Virus record (IMG/VR): IMGVR_UViG_3300049027_000085
Coordinates: 1 to 64,000 of that record
Direction: 5' to 3' (one strand)
Source: a virus
DNA length: 64,000 bases
Each line of letters begins with the position of its first letter. The stretch's first letter is position 1. Positions 55,962-64,000 of this stretch are shown here, piece after piece. The notes below the pieces were generated by a model, which saw nothing but the letters and a program-made list of their open reading frames with translations, made no database searches and was not told the origin of the DNA. A program made the position numbers and the translations under genes.

Positions 55962-56795
55962 ATGAACATCACAGAGAACAACGAGGCCACACTGGACATC
56001 GGGAGGCTGGGGAAGCTGCCCGCCAGGTCCAGCCAGAAGGCCCTGCTCTTCGACGACTTCCTCAAGCCGCGTGCGGAGGTGAAGGTGCCGGAGAGCTTCG
56101 ACTTTTGGGGGAGGCGCAAGCCGTTCCCCTTGCGCAGCTTCGGCAACCGGGAGCACGGGTGCTGCACCGTCGCGAGCCAGGCATTGGCCGCCATGCGGTC
56201 CGAACGCCTCGAGCAGCGCAGGACCATCGAGATACCCACAGAGAGCGTTCTCAAAGCTTACTACGACATGACGGCCCGCCTCTACGGCGGGGGCGACACC
56301 GGGGCGTACGAGACCGACGCGCTCAGCCAGTGGCGGAACCCTGACCTCACGTTCCGCGACGGCAAGGGCCGCCCGGTCACGATCGACGCGTTCACGAGGA
56401 TCAACCACTTCGACCATGAGGCCGTCCGCAGGGCCTTCTTCATAACGGCGGGCAAGGGCATCAAGGTGTGCTTCAACCTCCCGGTTGCGTGGTCGTACAA
56501 AGCGTGGGACCTGCCGGAGGGACAGTCGATGACCGGCGAGTGGATGCCGGGGAGCTGGGGCGGGCACTCGATGTTCGCGGTGTCTAAGTACAACAAGAAC
56601 GGGTTCTGGGTGGTCCACTCGTGGGACATCCCCGACCAGTTCGTCACGTGGCGCGGCGCTGCGGCCTACATGGACGAGGCGCACTGGTACATCGACAGCA
56701 TCAACAGCTGGAAGAAGACCAAGGCCTCTTCGAGCGTCAATTTCAGCAAGCTCGTCTCTGCTGTGAACGAGGTCAGCTCGATCAAGATCAAATGA
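55962..56795 (+). CDS. Papain-fold cysteine-peptidase-like protein
   Basis: A 278-residue protein. NREHGCCTVASQA resembles the papain Cys helix (Cys68 in the nucleophile position); GGHSMFAVSKY (His202) and GFWVVHSWD follow as the His strand and the Asn-Ser-Trp strand. The usual Asn is His219 and the oxyanion Gln is Arg, so catalysis is uncertain. ATG 55962 has site GGGAGGGAG. It may be a processing or defence protein; the context is the envelope module and portal. Confidence 0.55.
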   Translation: MNITENNEATLDIGRLGKLPARSSQKALLFDDFLKPRAEVKVPESFDFWGRRKPFPLRSFGNREHGCCTVASQALAAMRSERLEQRRTIEIPTESVLKAYYDMTARLYGGGDTGAYETDALSQWRNPDLTFRDGKGRPVTIDAFTRINHFDHEAVRRAFFITAGKGIKVCFNLPVAWSYKAWDLPEGQSMTGEWMPGSWGGHSMFAVSKYNKNGFWVVHSWDIPDQFVTWRGAAAYMDEAHWYIDSINSWKKTKASSSVNFSKLVSAVNEVSSIKIK

Positions 56796-57232
56796 GAAAA
56801 CGCATCTGGCCGCACAAGCTGTGGATAAGGCTCTTTCAAGCTCGTCGGCTGGCGCGGCGGCTTCAGCGCAAACTCGACGTGATCCAAACACGACACGCCG
56901 ATGAGGTCGCCGCAATCAAGGATCATTACGAGGAGCACATCGCCATCGAGAGGGCGCGCGGCGACCGGATCCAGACGGAGATGACGAGCCGCCTGCTTCA
57001 GGCGATGCGGCTCCAACCGATGCTGGTGACCGACCTGGACGAGGACATCACGAACCCCAAGTTCAGGTACCAGCCCAAGCCTGAGGACGTTATGAGCGCC
57101 GACGCGGCGGAGAGGTACGCGGAAGAGAAAGAACGGTTCTTCGAGGAGGGCGTCCAGAACGGACTGAGCCTGGCAGCGATCATGGAGCGGTGGAAGGAAG
57201 TGGAGCCGCAGGTCATTGAGGAAATAGGCTGA
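56792..57232 (+). CDS. Coiled-coil protein upstream of portal
   Basis: A 146-residue protein. A basic N-terminus (KRIWPHKLWIRLFQARRLAR) leads into a heptad region and an acidic C-terminus (EERFFEEG-type). ATG overlaps the preceding stop, and its own stop overlaps the portal start (TGATG), so translation is coupled. Portal-adjacent coiled-coil proteins may aid head assembly. Confidence 0.55.
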   Translation: MRKRIWPHKLWIRLFQARRLARRLQRKLDVIQTRHADEVAAIKDHYEEHIAIERARGDRIQTEMTSRLLQAMRLQPMLVTDLDEDITNPKFRYQPKPEDVMSADAAERYAEEKERFFEEGVQNGLSLAAIMERWKEVEPQVIEEIG

Positions 57233-59799
57233 TGGACGGAGCACAGAAAAATTTAGCGCCAGTCAGGCCGCTGCTGCAGATAGGCACGCAGAACCTCAGC
57301 GGCCAGTACCTCGCCGACGCCCTCAAGGAGCTGGTCAACGACATGTTGGGCCGGCACAAGGAGCTGTTCGACGAGGTAGCCCGCACCACCGAGGTCACGA
57401 GCAACTTCATCCAGGGCAAGCAAACGTGGGTGAAGAGCTACTGGAACAACCAGTGGAGGATCGCCCCGGTCGAACGTGCCGACCCGAACCGCGTGACGGC
57501 GATCAACATCATGCAGTTCTACTGCACCACACAGGTGAAGATGTTCACCGCCTCCAACCCTGACGTCGAACCCACGGACGAGTACAAACAACGCGAGTAC
57601 CGAGACAAGGTGAAGGTCGCCAAGGCCGTCTGGAACCACTACGAGTCGAAGTTCTACACGCCGCGCTTCAACCAGATGGAGGCGCTCCACGCGATCGTCA
57701 GCGGCAACTACATAGAGTCGGTACGTTATGACCACCTCAAGAAAGGGTCCAAGGTCTTCCGTGAGCTCTTCGAGAACAAGAGGGTGCGGATCAGCGACGG
57801 GCATTCCCGTTGCTTCAGCTGCGGCACGACCGGCGGCTGGGACGACTTCGTCGAACCCGGTGCCCCGGCACGGTGTCCGAACTGCGGCAGCATGGAGGTC
57901 ACCCCGCCAGAAGAACCGGTAGAGCAAGAGTACCGGTCGGTGGTCGGGATGGAGCCGGTCCAGATCGGCGACCTCGACATCCGGCTGGTCCCGATCCAAA
58001 CGGTCAGGTTCGACGTGCGAGGGCCCATCGAGGAGTCCAGCTGGTCGATCGAACGGATCGAGATCGAGGAGGAGAAGCTAAGGTACTACCTGGGGGACCT
58101 CGACATCGGGCTGGCTGACAACACCACCGACGAGGGCCTCCAGTCGGTGAGGGCGATCAGGGAGGCAGGCAACACGCTGTCCGGCCTGGCGAGCGACTAC
58201 CTGCCCAGCACGCTCAGCCGCATGGCGATCGTTGACCGCATCTGCATCAAGCCGGAGGACGTGTGCCACATCAAGCTGGGCCAGGACACCGAAACGCTGT
58301 CGGGCGACGTCCTCCCCAAGGACGCCCGGCTCAGCGACTTCATCCCGCCCGAGGGGGCGACCATACTGGCTGTCAACGACGGCGGCCTGATCATCGGCCT
58401 CTACACCGGCACGCACCACAGCATTGAGATGAGCTCCGGGGTGTACCACATGCGGTTCGAGAGCGGCATCGGGCGGGGGTCTGAGGACACCGTGGAGGTC
58501 CAGAAGCGCTTCAACCGTAACGACGCACAGATCACCCGCTACGGCGAGTCCACGGCCACCCCGGCGAGGATGTACGTGGCCGGCGCCGTCAAGCGCGCGC
58601 ACGTCAAGAAGATCGGCCACCCGATGGCCGCGATACCGGTCAACCGCCAGATCGCCGAGGCGATGGGCACGACCGAGCTGATCAAGACGCTCCAACCCGG
58701 GCAGATCGGCCCGCAGTTCTTCCAGTACACGTATGACATCCTCAACCAGTACCGCCAGCTCACGAGCCACTCGACCGACTTCACCAATGCATTCCCTGGT
58801 GTGGACAACGCGACAGCTACCGGAGCGCGTCTGGCGAAAAGTAACGCTGAGTCCGTGTTCAGCCCCGCGTTACAGCTCAAGGGAATGGTCCGGATCCGTA
58901 CTGCAGCCAACACACTGAAGCTGAGGTCAGGGCAACAGTTCGAAGGGCTCAAGCAGTACTTCAGCTTCGGCCAGACGGAGAACAAGCGTCAGGTGGGGCG
59001 CCACGTGTCGACCGAGGAGATCGACCCCAACGTGTCGTTCACGGTGGTGAGGGACTCGGAGCAGCCCAAGACGATGTACGACCGCCAGATCGACTTCGTC
59101 AACATGATGAACGTCGCCGGGACGGCCGGCGGGTACCAGGTGCTGAAGCAGACCGACCCGAAGATGGCCGAGGCGCTCCTCAAGGCGTTCGACATCGACC
59201 TGGACGACCAGTCGTACACCACGATGGTGGACATCTGCGAGACGCGTCTGGATCAAGCGCTAGAGCTACAAGAGAGGTTTCAATTCTTCCAGCAAGTTAG
59301 TATGATGCAGGGTATGCCCCTCCCCGAGGTACCTCCGGAGAGCGTACTCGTAGGGCTTGAACCCTCCATAGCGACAGAGGAGCCGAACCACATGATGAAG
59401 GCCAAGTGGTTCATGGACTACCTGGACAGCCCCGACGGCCAGGCGATGAAGAACGAGCAGCGTGAGATCGTGAAGATGTTCGTCCGCCACCACGCTGAAC
59501 AGGAAGCGATGCAGCAGGCGCTGATGATGCAGCTAGCGAGCGCGGCCCAGGTGATGGGCACGCAGCCTGAACGCGAGGCGGCCGCGGCGGAACAACAGGC
59601 CGCCGCCGATCAGGAGGCCCAGGCTGACCTCGAGAGGTCGCAACGCGACGAACAGGCAGCGCGCGACTCGAAGGCGATCGAACGTGAGGACCGCATGGCG
59701 GAGGCGCAGGCGAACGCCCAGTCAGACGCGGCACAAAGCATACTTGAAAGTGGTCTTCGGCTTTTTGAAGCCGAAAACTCGCCGTCACCAACGGCGTAA
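57232..59799 (+). CDS. Portal protein with zinc-ribbon insertion
   Basis: An 855-residue protein. Size, position after terminase, helical core and the Gln/Ala-rich C-terminal helix (EREAAAAEQQAAADQEAQAD) fit large podovirus/N4-like portals that form the dodecameric ring. A Cys4 zinc ribbon is inserted (CFSCG at about 194-197; CPNCG at 215-218), unusual for portals. Two stretches (KSYWNNQWRIAP; VNRQIAEAMG) match the clip/stem layout. It probably contacts the coiled-coil and scaffold proteins. Confidence 0.85.
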   Translation: MDGAQKNLAPVRPLLQIGTQNLSGQYLADALKELVNDMLGRHKELFDEVARTTEVTSNFIQGKQTWVKSYWNNQWRIAPVERADPNRVTAINIMQFYCTTQVKMFTASNPDVEPTDEYKQREYRDKVKVAKAVWNHYESKFYTPRFNQMEALHAIVSGNYIESVRYDHLKKGSKVFRELFENKRVRISDGHSRCFSCGTTGGWDDFVEPGAPARCPNCGSMEVTPPEEPVEQEYRSVVGMEPVQIGDLDIRLVPIQTVRFDVRGPIEESSWSIERIEIEEEKLRYYLGDLDIGLADNTTDEGLQSVRAIREAGNTLSGLASDYLPSTLSRMAIVDRICIKPEDVCHIKLGQDTETLSGDVLPKDARLSDFIPPEGATILAVNDGGLIIGLYTGTHHSIEMSSGVYHMRFESGIGRGSEDTVEVQKRFNRNDAQITRYGESTATPARMYVAGAVKRAHVKKIGHPMAAIPVNRQIAEAMGTTELIKTLQPGQIGPQFFQYTYDILNQYRQLTSHSTDFTNAFPGVDNATATGARLAKSNAESVFSPALQLKGMVRIRTAANTLKLRSGQQFEGLKQYFSFGQTENKRQVGRHVSTEEIDPNVSFTVVRDSEQPKTMYDRQIDFVNMMNVAGTAGGYQVLKQTDPKMAEALLKAFDIDLDDQSYTTMVDICETRLDQALELQERFQFFQQVSMMQGMPLPEVPPESVLVGLEPSIATEEPNHMMKAKWFMDYLDSPDGQAMKNEQREIVKMFVRHHAEQEAMQQALMMQLASAAQVMGTQPEREAAAAEQQAAADQEAQADLERSQRDEQAARDSKAIEREDRMAEAQANAQSDAAQSILESGLRLFEAENSPSPTA

Positions 59800-59819
59800 T
59801 TTGCAGTAAGGAGATAGCT

Positions 59820-60431
59820 ATGAGCAAGAAGGCAGAAGAGACGAAAGCTGCGAACAAGCCAGCCGACAGGTCGGTCACGGCCGGGGCAGCGTTGAGCGCA
59901 GGTGCCGCTTCCGGCCCTCCGTCCGTTGAGCCGCTCAAGTCCGACCCGAAAGCACCGTCCATTGAGGAAGGGGCTCCGATCGGACAGAAGGTGGCAGACG
60001 GCGGCGGGGCACCCGTGTTCGCCAACCATCAGCTCGTCAAGGGCATACCTGTGGTCATTCCGGTGACCCCTGGCCTGCACCCTGACACCGAGCTGGTCGA
60101 AGGCTTGGCGGTCGCCGCAGCGGTGGTCCCGGGGGCTCCCGAGATGATCGCCAACGCGCAGGCGGAGTTCGCTGTTGAGAACCAGACCTGGAAGGCTGGG
60201 GAGATCAAGAGCGTCCACTACAACCAGGGTGAGGTGCAGATCGACACCGTCGGAAAGGACGGTCAGGTCGAGACGCAGCGTCACCGTGCGGACGAACGTA
60301 CCTACAAGGCGTTCGAGAAGTCGTTCGAGGGCGGCGACAAGGCCAAGCCGAAGGCGTTCGCCAAGAAGCACTTCACGAAGGAGACCGCGATCCCGGATCC
60401 GAACGCTCCTTTCGAAGACGACGAGGACTAG
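59820..60431 (+). CDS. Hypothetical head-region protein
   Basis: A 203-residue protein with a disordered Ala/Pro/Gly-rich N-terminus and a beta segment (EIKSVHYNQGEVQIDTVGKD). The C-terminus is acidic. It lies between portal and scaffold genes and has ribosome site AAGGAGATAGCT. No family is recognised. Confidence 0.55.
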   Translation: MSKKAEETKAANKPADRSVTAGAALSAGAASGPPSVEPLKSDPKAPSIEEGAPIGQKVADGGGAPVFANHQLVKGIPVVIPVTPGLHPDTELVEGLAVAAAVVPGAPEMIANAQAEFAVENQTWKAGEIKSVHYNQGEVQIDTVGKDGQVETQRHRADERTYKAFEKSFEGGDKAKPKAFAKKHFTKETAIPDPNAPFEDDED

Positions 60432-60500
60432 TTTCAGACGGCCCGGCGCGAGACCCTCAAGATCCGCGTCGGTGAGCGACAAGAGGGAAGTTAAACGATC

Positions 60501-61943
60501 ATGTCAACAGGACTAGACACTGCCTTAGAAGGAATAGACATTCCTCAGGCCACAGGTGAGGGGAGCCAACCCGGCGCTCCCGGTTCCGCCGCCCCAGAAA
60601 TCGTCCCGCCAGCCGACGGCGACGGTGAAGGAACAAATGCCGGAGAAACGCCAAAAGATGACATCGGCGAGGGTCAAGAGGGTACCGAAGAGAAGACACA
60701 GGAGCAGATCTTAGAGGAGCTGAGGCAGGCCGCAGAGCCGCAGCCCACAGACACCTCAACGATCAAGCAGCTCAGGGAGTTGCTGAAGACCCGTGTCGAC
60801 AAGCTGGTGCCGCAGGACCCGGGCCAGGGCGAAGCCGCTCTGTCCGACAGTGACCGTGAACGCCTTGACATGGTTCAAGGCCTGTTCGACTACGACATCG
60901 AGAACGACCGGCCCACCACGAGGCCGTTCGTCGAGAAGCTAGCCGCGAAGGACCACACCCTGGTGGGGCAGCTGCTGCTGGACTCGATAAACGTACCTGT
61001 ACCCAATACGGAAATTAGAGGGTGGACGTACGGGCACGAGCTGCTGCAGCAGATGGGGCTCGACCCCATGAAGTTCCCTGACCTGGTGAGGTTCAGCCGA
61101 GGGGAGATCAGCGGGGAGGCGTTCGGCATCGAGCAGATGCCTGAGTACGTCCCGGCAGAGTACCACGAGGCCTACAAGCAACTCAACCCGGTGACCAGGA
61201 GCGACGTTGACATCTACCTGCGGGGTGATGACCCCGCTCAAAAGGCTGCAGCGATGCAGACCTTGCAGGACAAGTACAACGTCATTCAGCGCACACAGGA
61301 AGAGGCACAGCGGCAGCAGCGCGAGACGGAGACGTTCAACCAGACCATCGGTCGAGAGGTAGAAACGCAGGTCGAACAGACCTACGTGAACTTGCTCGAG
61401 ACCGTGGCGCAGAACAAAGCTTTCACTGAGGTGAAGGTGCACGGTGACGCGAACGTTGACGGGTTCGTCAAGCAGACGATCATCAACCAGATAGTCGCTT
61501 TGGGCGACGACAACGCGATCTTAGCTAAGCGCGCGGTGGAGAGCTTCAAGCAGATGGGGGTGGACGTCGATCACCAGAAGGTGAACGGTATTCTCGATTC
61601 GATCAAGAAGAACACGGAGATCGCTGTACGGGCGGAGAGACAAGCCAAGGCTAGAGGACAGCAGACATCGGCGCAGGCCGAAGAGGCGAAAGCAAGGGTC
61701 TCGTCAGCTGTAGGTCAGGCGGTCAGCCTCGCCAACCGGATCGCAGGGGAAGCGCTCAAGAAGTACTCCCCGCCGTCGGTGGTGAAGGACACGCCCAAGG
61801 ACAGGCAGGAGCCGAACTTCAAACGCGGCGACGGCGGTTCGAGGGCGCGGGACGAGGGTACGGGCAACGGCGCCCTCAAACCTCAGGACCTGGACGCTCT
61901 GATCAACAACACAGTGGCGACCCTGCGCGAGACGGCTCAATAA
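60501..61943 (+). CDS. Scaffold-like protein
   Basis: A 480-residue protein directly before the capsid gene. N-terminal 80 residues are acidic and disordered; the middle is globular; residues 250-440 are helical and Gln/Glu-rich, typical of scaffold proteins that template the prohead and exit before maturation. The C-terminus is basic then acidic. No protease domain is seen, so scaffold release rather than cleavage is likely. Confidence 0.7.
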   Translation: MSTGLDTALEGIDIPQATGEGSQPGAPGSAAPEIVPPADGDGEGTNAGETPKDDIGEGQEGTEEKTQEQILEELRQAAEPQPTDTSTIKQLRELLKTRVDKLVPQDPGQGEAALSDSDRERLDMVQGLFDYDIENDRPTTRPFVEKLAAKDHTLVGQLLLDSINVPVPNTEIRGWTYGHELLQQMGLDPMKFPDLVRFSRGEISGEAFGIEQMPEYVPAEYHEAYKQLNPVTRSDVDIYLRGDDPAQKAAAMQTLQDKYNVIQRTQEEAQRQQRETETFNQTIGREVETQVEQTYVNLLETVAQNKAFTEVKVHGDANVDGFVKQTIINQIVALGDDNAILAKRAVESFKQMGVDVDHQKVNGILDSIKKNTEIAVRAERQAKARGQQTSAQAEEAKARVSSAVGQAVSLANRIAGEALKKYSPPSVVKDTPKDRQEPNFKRGDGGSRARDEGTGNGALKPQDLDALINNTVATLRETAQ

Positions 61944-61967
61944 TATTTACGCAGGAGGGCCGACACC

Positions 61968-63266
61968 ATGGCCGCAGTTACTAGCTTTGAACAGATCGTG
62001 CACGTCGGACGCGAAACCGTCCGGACGAGCTTTGAGTACATCGGGGAGAATGAGACCCCGTGGCTCAACTACCTGATGCGCAAGCGCAAGTCGCTTCTGA
62101 CCGAGTTCGGGCGGCGTATCCCGATCATGACCCGCCGTCCGGGCGGGCACACGTCGTTCGACCGCTCGAACGTCGACTTCCGTGAGCCGGTCGCGATGGA
62201 GACCGACTCGATGCGCGCTTACCCCGTGTGGTACGCGCTGCCGTTCAAGATCGACGGCTCCACGTTCCGTGGGCTGAAGAGGGGCGACGCTGACCTCTTC
62301 ATGGATTACAAGCGCTACATGGCTGCCATCACGGAAGCCGCGATGAAGCGTTTGAACTACTACTTCCACGGCGACGGCACCGCGGCCCTCGCGGTCACCA
62401 CCACGGTAATCGCGGGCGCGGGCGCCGGCCAGACGATGAACTTCCAGACCTTGGCCTCCTCGGCAGCGGGTGAGGGCGAGACGAAGGGAGCGACCCGTTT
62501 GGAAGTGGGGCACACGTATTGCGTGATGAACCCGTCGACGAACGCGATCAAGCTGATCTTCACGGTCACCTCGATCACCTCGAAGACGGCCATCGTCGCG
62601 AACGTGACCACGTTCAACGCGGCTTCGGCCTCCGGAGACCCGGTCGTGGACGCAGGTCCGACAACGACCACGAGCGCTTATAAAAAGGCGCCGAACGGGA
62701 TCCGCGGCCTGGCGGCACAGACCGGCCCCTTGCAGAACATCGCGCGTACGGATTACCTCGAGCTCCGCACGCCGCGCTACAACGGGGGCGACAACCCGAT
62801 CACCCCGTTCGCGTTCCGCTACGCCAAGGACCTCGTCCGCATCGCCAGCAACGAGGACCGCAAGTCGAGCCGCATCATCGTCATGACGCCCGGTCAGATG
62901 GGCGCGCTCGTCAACCAGCAGTTCGGCTACCGCCGTTACGAGGGTAACGAGGACGTCCGCGGCGTCGCGGGCAAGTACATCGATGAGGATGGGGACACCT
63001 ACATCATCGACGCCGACGCAGCTGAGGACCGGATCTACATCCTCGACGGGGACAGCTACGCCCTCGGTGAGGAGAAGAAGTTCGGCGCCTACGATGAAGA
63101 CGGGAACGACATCCGCATGCTGGTCGGTGCGAACGTCTCCGGTTCTGACCGGTTCGCCGGTTCGATCGGTTGGGGCGGAAACCTCGTCAAAGAGGGCCTG
63201 CCGCGCGCTGACGCGTACATCGACCGTCTCAGCCAGACGGACGTCGCCCAGCAGATCAGCCTCTAA
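61968..63266 (+). CDS. Probable major capsid protein
   Basis: A 432-residue protein, starting MAAVTSFEQIVHVGRETV. Length, position after the scaffold and strong ribosome-site context (GCAGGAGGG) fit a major capsid protein; YAKDLVRIASNEDRKSSRII and KFGAYDEDGNDIRML are typical of the HK97-fold region, but I do not recognise the subfamily. It should be the most abundant virion protein; the terminator at 63285 follows it. Confidence 0.75.
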   Translation: MAAVTSFEQIVHVGRETVRTSFEYIGENETPWLNYLMRKRKSLLTEFGRRIPIMTRRPGGHTSFDRSNVDFREPVAMETDSMRAYPVWYALPFKIDGSTFRGLKRGDADLFMDYKRYMAAITEAAMKRLNYYFHGDGTAALAVTTTVIAGAGAGQTMNFQTLASSAAGEGETKGATRLEVGHTYCVMNPSTNAIKLIFTVTSITSKTAIVANVTTFNAASASGDPVVDAGPTTTTSAYKKAPNGIRGLAAQTGPLQNIARTDYLELRTPRYNGGDNPITPFAFRYAKDLVRIASNEDRKSSRIIVMTPGQMGALVNQQFGYRRYEGNEDVRGVAGKYIDEDGDTYIIDADAAEDRIYILDGDSYALGEEKKFGAYDEDGNDIRMLVGANVSGSDRFAGSIGWGGNLVKEGLPRADAYIDRLSQTDVAQQISL

Positions 63267-63284
63267 CGTGAGGTTGTGAAAGGT

Positions 63285-63318
63285 GTGTGAGAGCTTTGTG
63301 AGAGGCTCTCACACTTTT
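63285..63318 (+). terminator. Intrinsic terminator after capsid gene
   Basis: GTGTGAGAGC and GCTCTCACAC form a perfect 10-bp stem with a 10-nt loop, followed at once by TTTT. It lies 18 bases after the capsid stop, where high expression would need an end or attenuation. Confidence 0.75.
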
Positions 63319-63351
63319 CCAGAAACACCAGACAGAGGGGAGAGAACGACG

Positions 63352-63729
63352 ATGCCTAATCAAAACGCAACGGTGGGTGACATCGGCACCAGCACCGGGC
63401 AGCCGTTCAAAAAGCTGCGTCTGGAACTCGCACAGGCCGGTACCGCCGCGCCGACTTTGACACGCGAGTTCCAGAACACTCTGAATTTCAACAAGGTCAC
63501 GCCTACACTGGCGCGTAGCGGCGTTGGAGTTTACACGATCACGATGGCAGGGGCTTTCGAGGGGAACGTCATCCCCAAGGCGTACCTTGCCGGGAACGCG
63601 ACGGGCGTCACGGCCCGTCTTGAAAAGACCAGCAACAACGTCCTCACGCTGAGGACCTTCTCAGCCGCAGGTGCAGCCGCCGACTTCGTCGGTACGTGCT
63701 GGATCGAGGTAGAGGTCTGGCCTGCATAA
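63352..63729 (+). CDS. Small beta-rich protein, decoration candidate
   Basis: A 125-residue protein: Ala/Thr/Gly/Val-rich beta strands (GVGVYTITMAGAFEGNVIP; CWIEVEVWP), as in capsid decoration proteins. It follows the capsid terminator and has site AGAGGGGAGAG. No family is recognised. Confidence 0.55.
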   Translation: MPNQNATVGDIGTSTGQPFKKLRLELAQAGTAAPTLTREFQNTLNFNKVTPTLARSGVGVYTITMAGAFEGNVIPKAYLAGNATGVTARLEKTSNNVLTLRTFSAAGAAADFVGTCWIEVEVWPA

Positions 63730-63730
63730 C

Positions 63731-64000
63731 ATGAGCATAGTCCTGGCAAAGTCCGTTTTGAAGGACGACTGGCGCAAGTGGGCGGCCGAGTACTGTCCCG
63801 CACCCCGTGACGGGTTCGACCGAGACGGGTACCAGAAACGTCTCGACGAGATCACCGGCCTCAGCAGGGGCCGGTCGATCTTGCGTTTAGAGTGGGGCGG
63901 CGAGGAACAGGTGTCGAAGTACGGCGCGATGGAGCTGGGGAACCCCAACCCGTCACAGCTGATCTTCGAGCCCAAGTACAAGCTGCGCCGAAAGTACATG
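63731..64000 (+). CDS. Hypothetical structural protein, cut by window edge
   Basis: The first 90 residues of a longer protein (MSIVLAKSVLKDDWRKWAAE). It begins one base after the preceding stop. The frame is open at the window end. Position suggests a head-completion or tail protein; nothing more can be supported. Confidence 0.5.
   Translation, partial: MSIVLAKSVLKDDWRKWAAEYCPAPRDGFDRDGYQKRLDEITGLSRGRSILRLEWGGEEQVSKYGAMELGNPNPSQLIFEPKYKLRRKYM

Noticed and set aside
1-64000. Single-subunit RNA polymerase (T7 type or N4 virion type)
   Set aside because: No conserved polymerase motifs seen in any frame, including the giant protein; transcription by host polymerase is more likely, though the missing part of the genome could hold one.
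1-64000. CRISPR array, insertion sequence, integrase or attachment site
   Set aside because: No regularly spaced repeats, transposase or recombinase motifs were seen.

Overview
This window is a stretch of a GC-rich, apparently lytic, short-tailed (podovirus-type) bacteriophage of a Gram-negative host. The phage identity rests on a large terminase, a portal, a scaffold-like protein, a probable major capsid protein, tail-fibre proteins, an endolysin with a holin-like partner, and a 4764-residue probable ejection protein. The Gram-negative host is inferred from a phage-encoded outer-membrane beta-barrel and lipoprotein-like secreted proteins. I see no integrase, no excisionase/repressor pair and no single-subunit RNA polymerase. 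The early promoters look sigma70-like (-35 TTTACT, 17 bp, -10 TACGAT). Size, giant protein and gene order recall Bcep22-type podoviruses, but that comparison is from memory. Both edges cut genes, so the window is an internal or permuted slice and probably lacks a few kb of tail genes.

Layout. (1) 1-21658, plus: late genes. GNAT-like protein, small virion/adaptor candidates, a tail-fibre-like protein with a signal peptide, a PP-loop enzyme, M15-LysM endolysin, holin-like and membrane proteins, a coiled-coil protein, and the giant protein with M15 peptidase, intact GGDEF, HExxH and HTH segments. (2) 21688-31660, minus: nucleotide and defence module, then replication. RyR-domain protein, Acb2/Tad1-like sponge, methyltransferase, dCMP deaminase, a thymidylate-synthase homologue with the dCMP-type Asp, a MazG-DUF1599 fusion, a transglutaminase-like protein, a 117-nt tRNA-like RNA, a PD-(D/E)XK nuclease, an RHH protein, primase-helicase and a winged-helix replication protein. 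(3) 31687-46279, plus: SSB-like protein, family A DNA polymerase, a Ycf46-like AAA+ with rearranged Walker motifs, a second AAA+, DUF1257, DUF2997, BRCT and DUF3150 proteins, then many small overlapping accessory genes (caspase-like, UDG-like, Lar-like, HNH-like). (4) 46284-64000, plus: terminases, two fibre proteins, outer-membrane and lipoprotein genes, papain-like protein, portal, scaffold, capsid.

How it works together. Seven near-identical promoters drive the minus and plus early modules; two of them are divergent at 31.7 kb. Many early genes share the leader TTTGAAAGGAG. The nucleotide genes suggest a remodelled or modified cytosine pool. Acb2-like, RyR and Lar-like genes point to counter-defence, especially against cyclic-nucleotide signalling. 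Six otherwise unrelated proteins end in an RRVRV-type basic tail written with different codons, which suggests a shared docking signal. The Ycf46-DUF1257-DUF2997 cassette and this C-terminal tag are the best candidates for an undescribed system.
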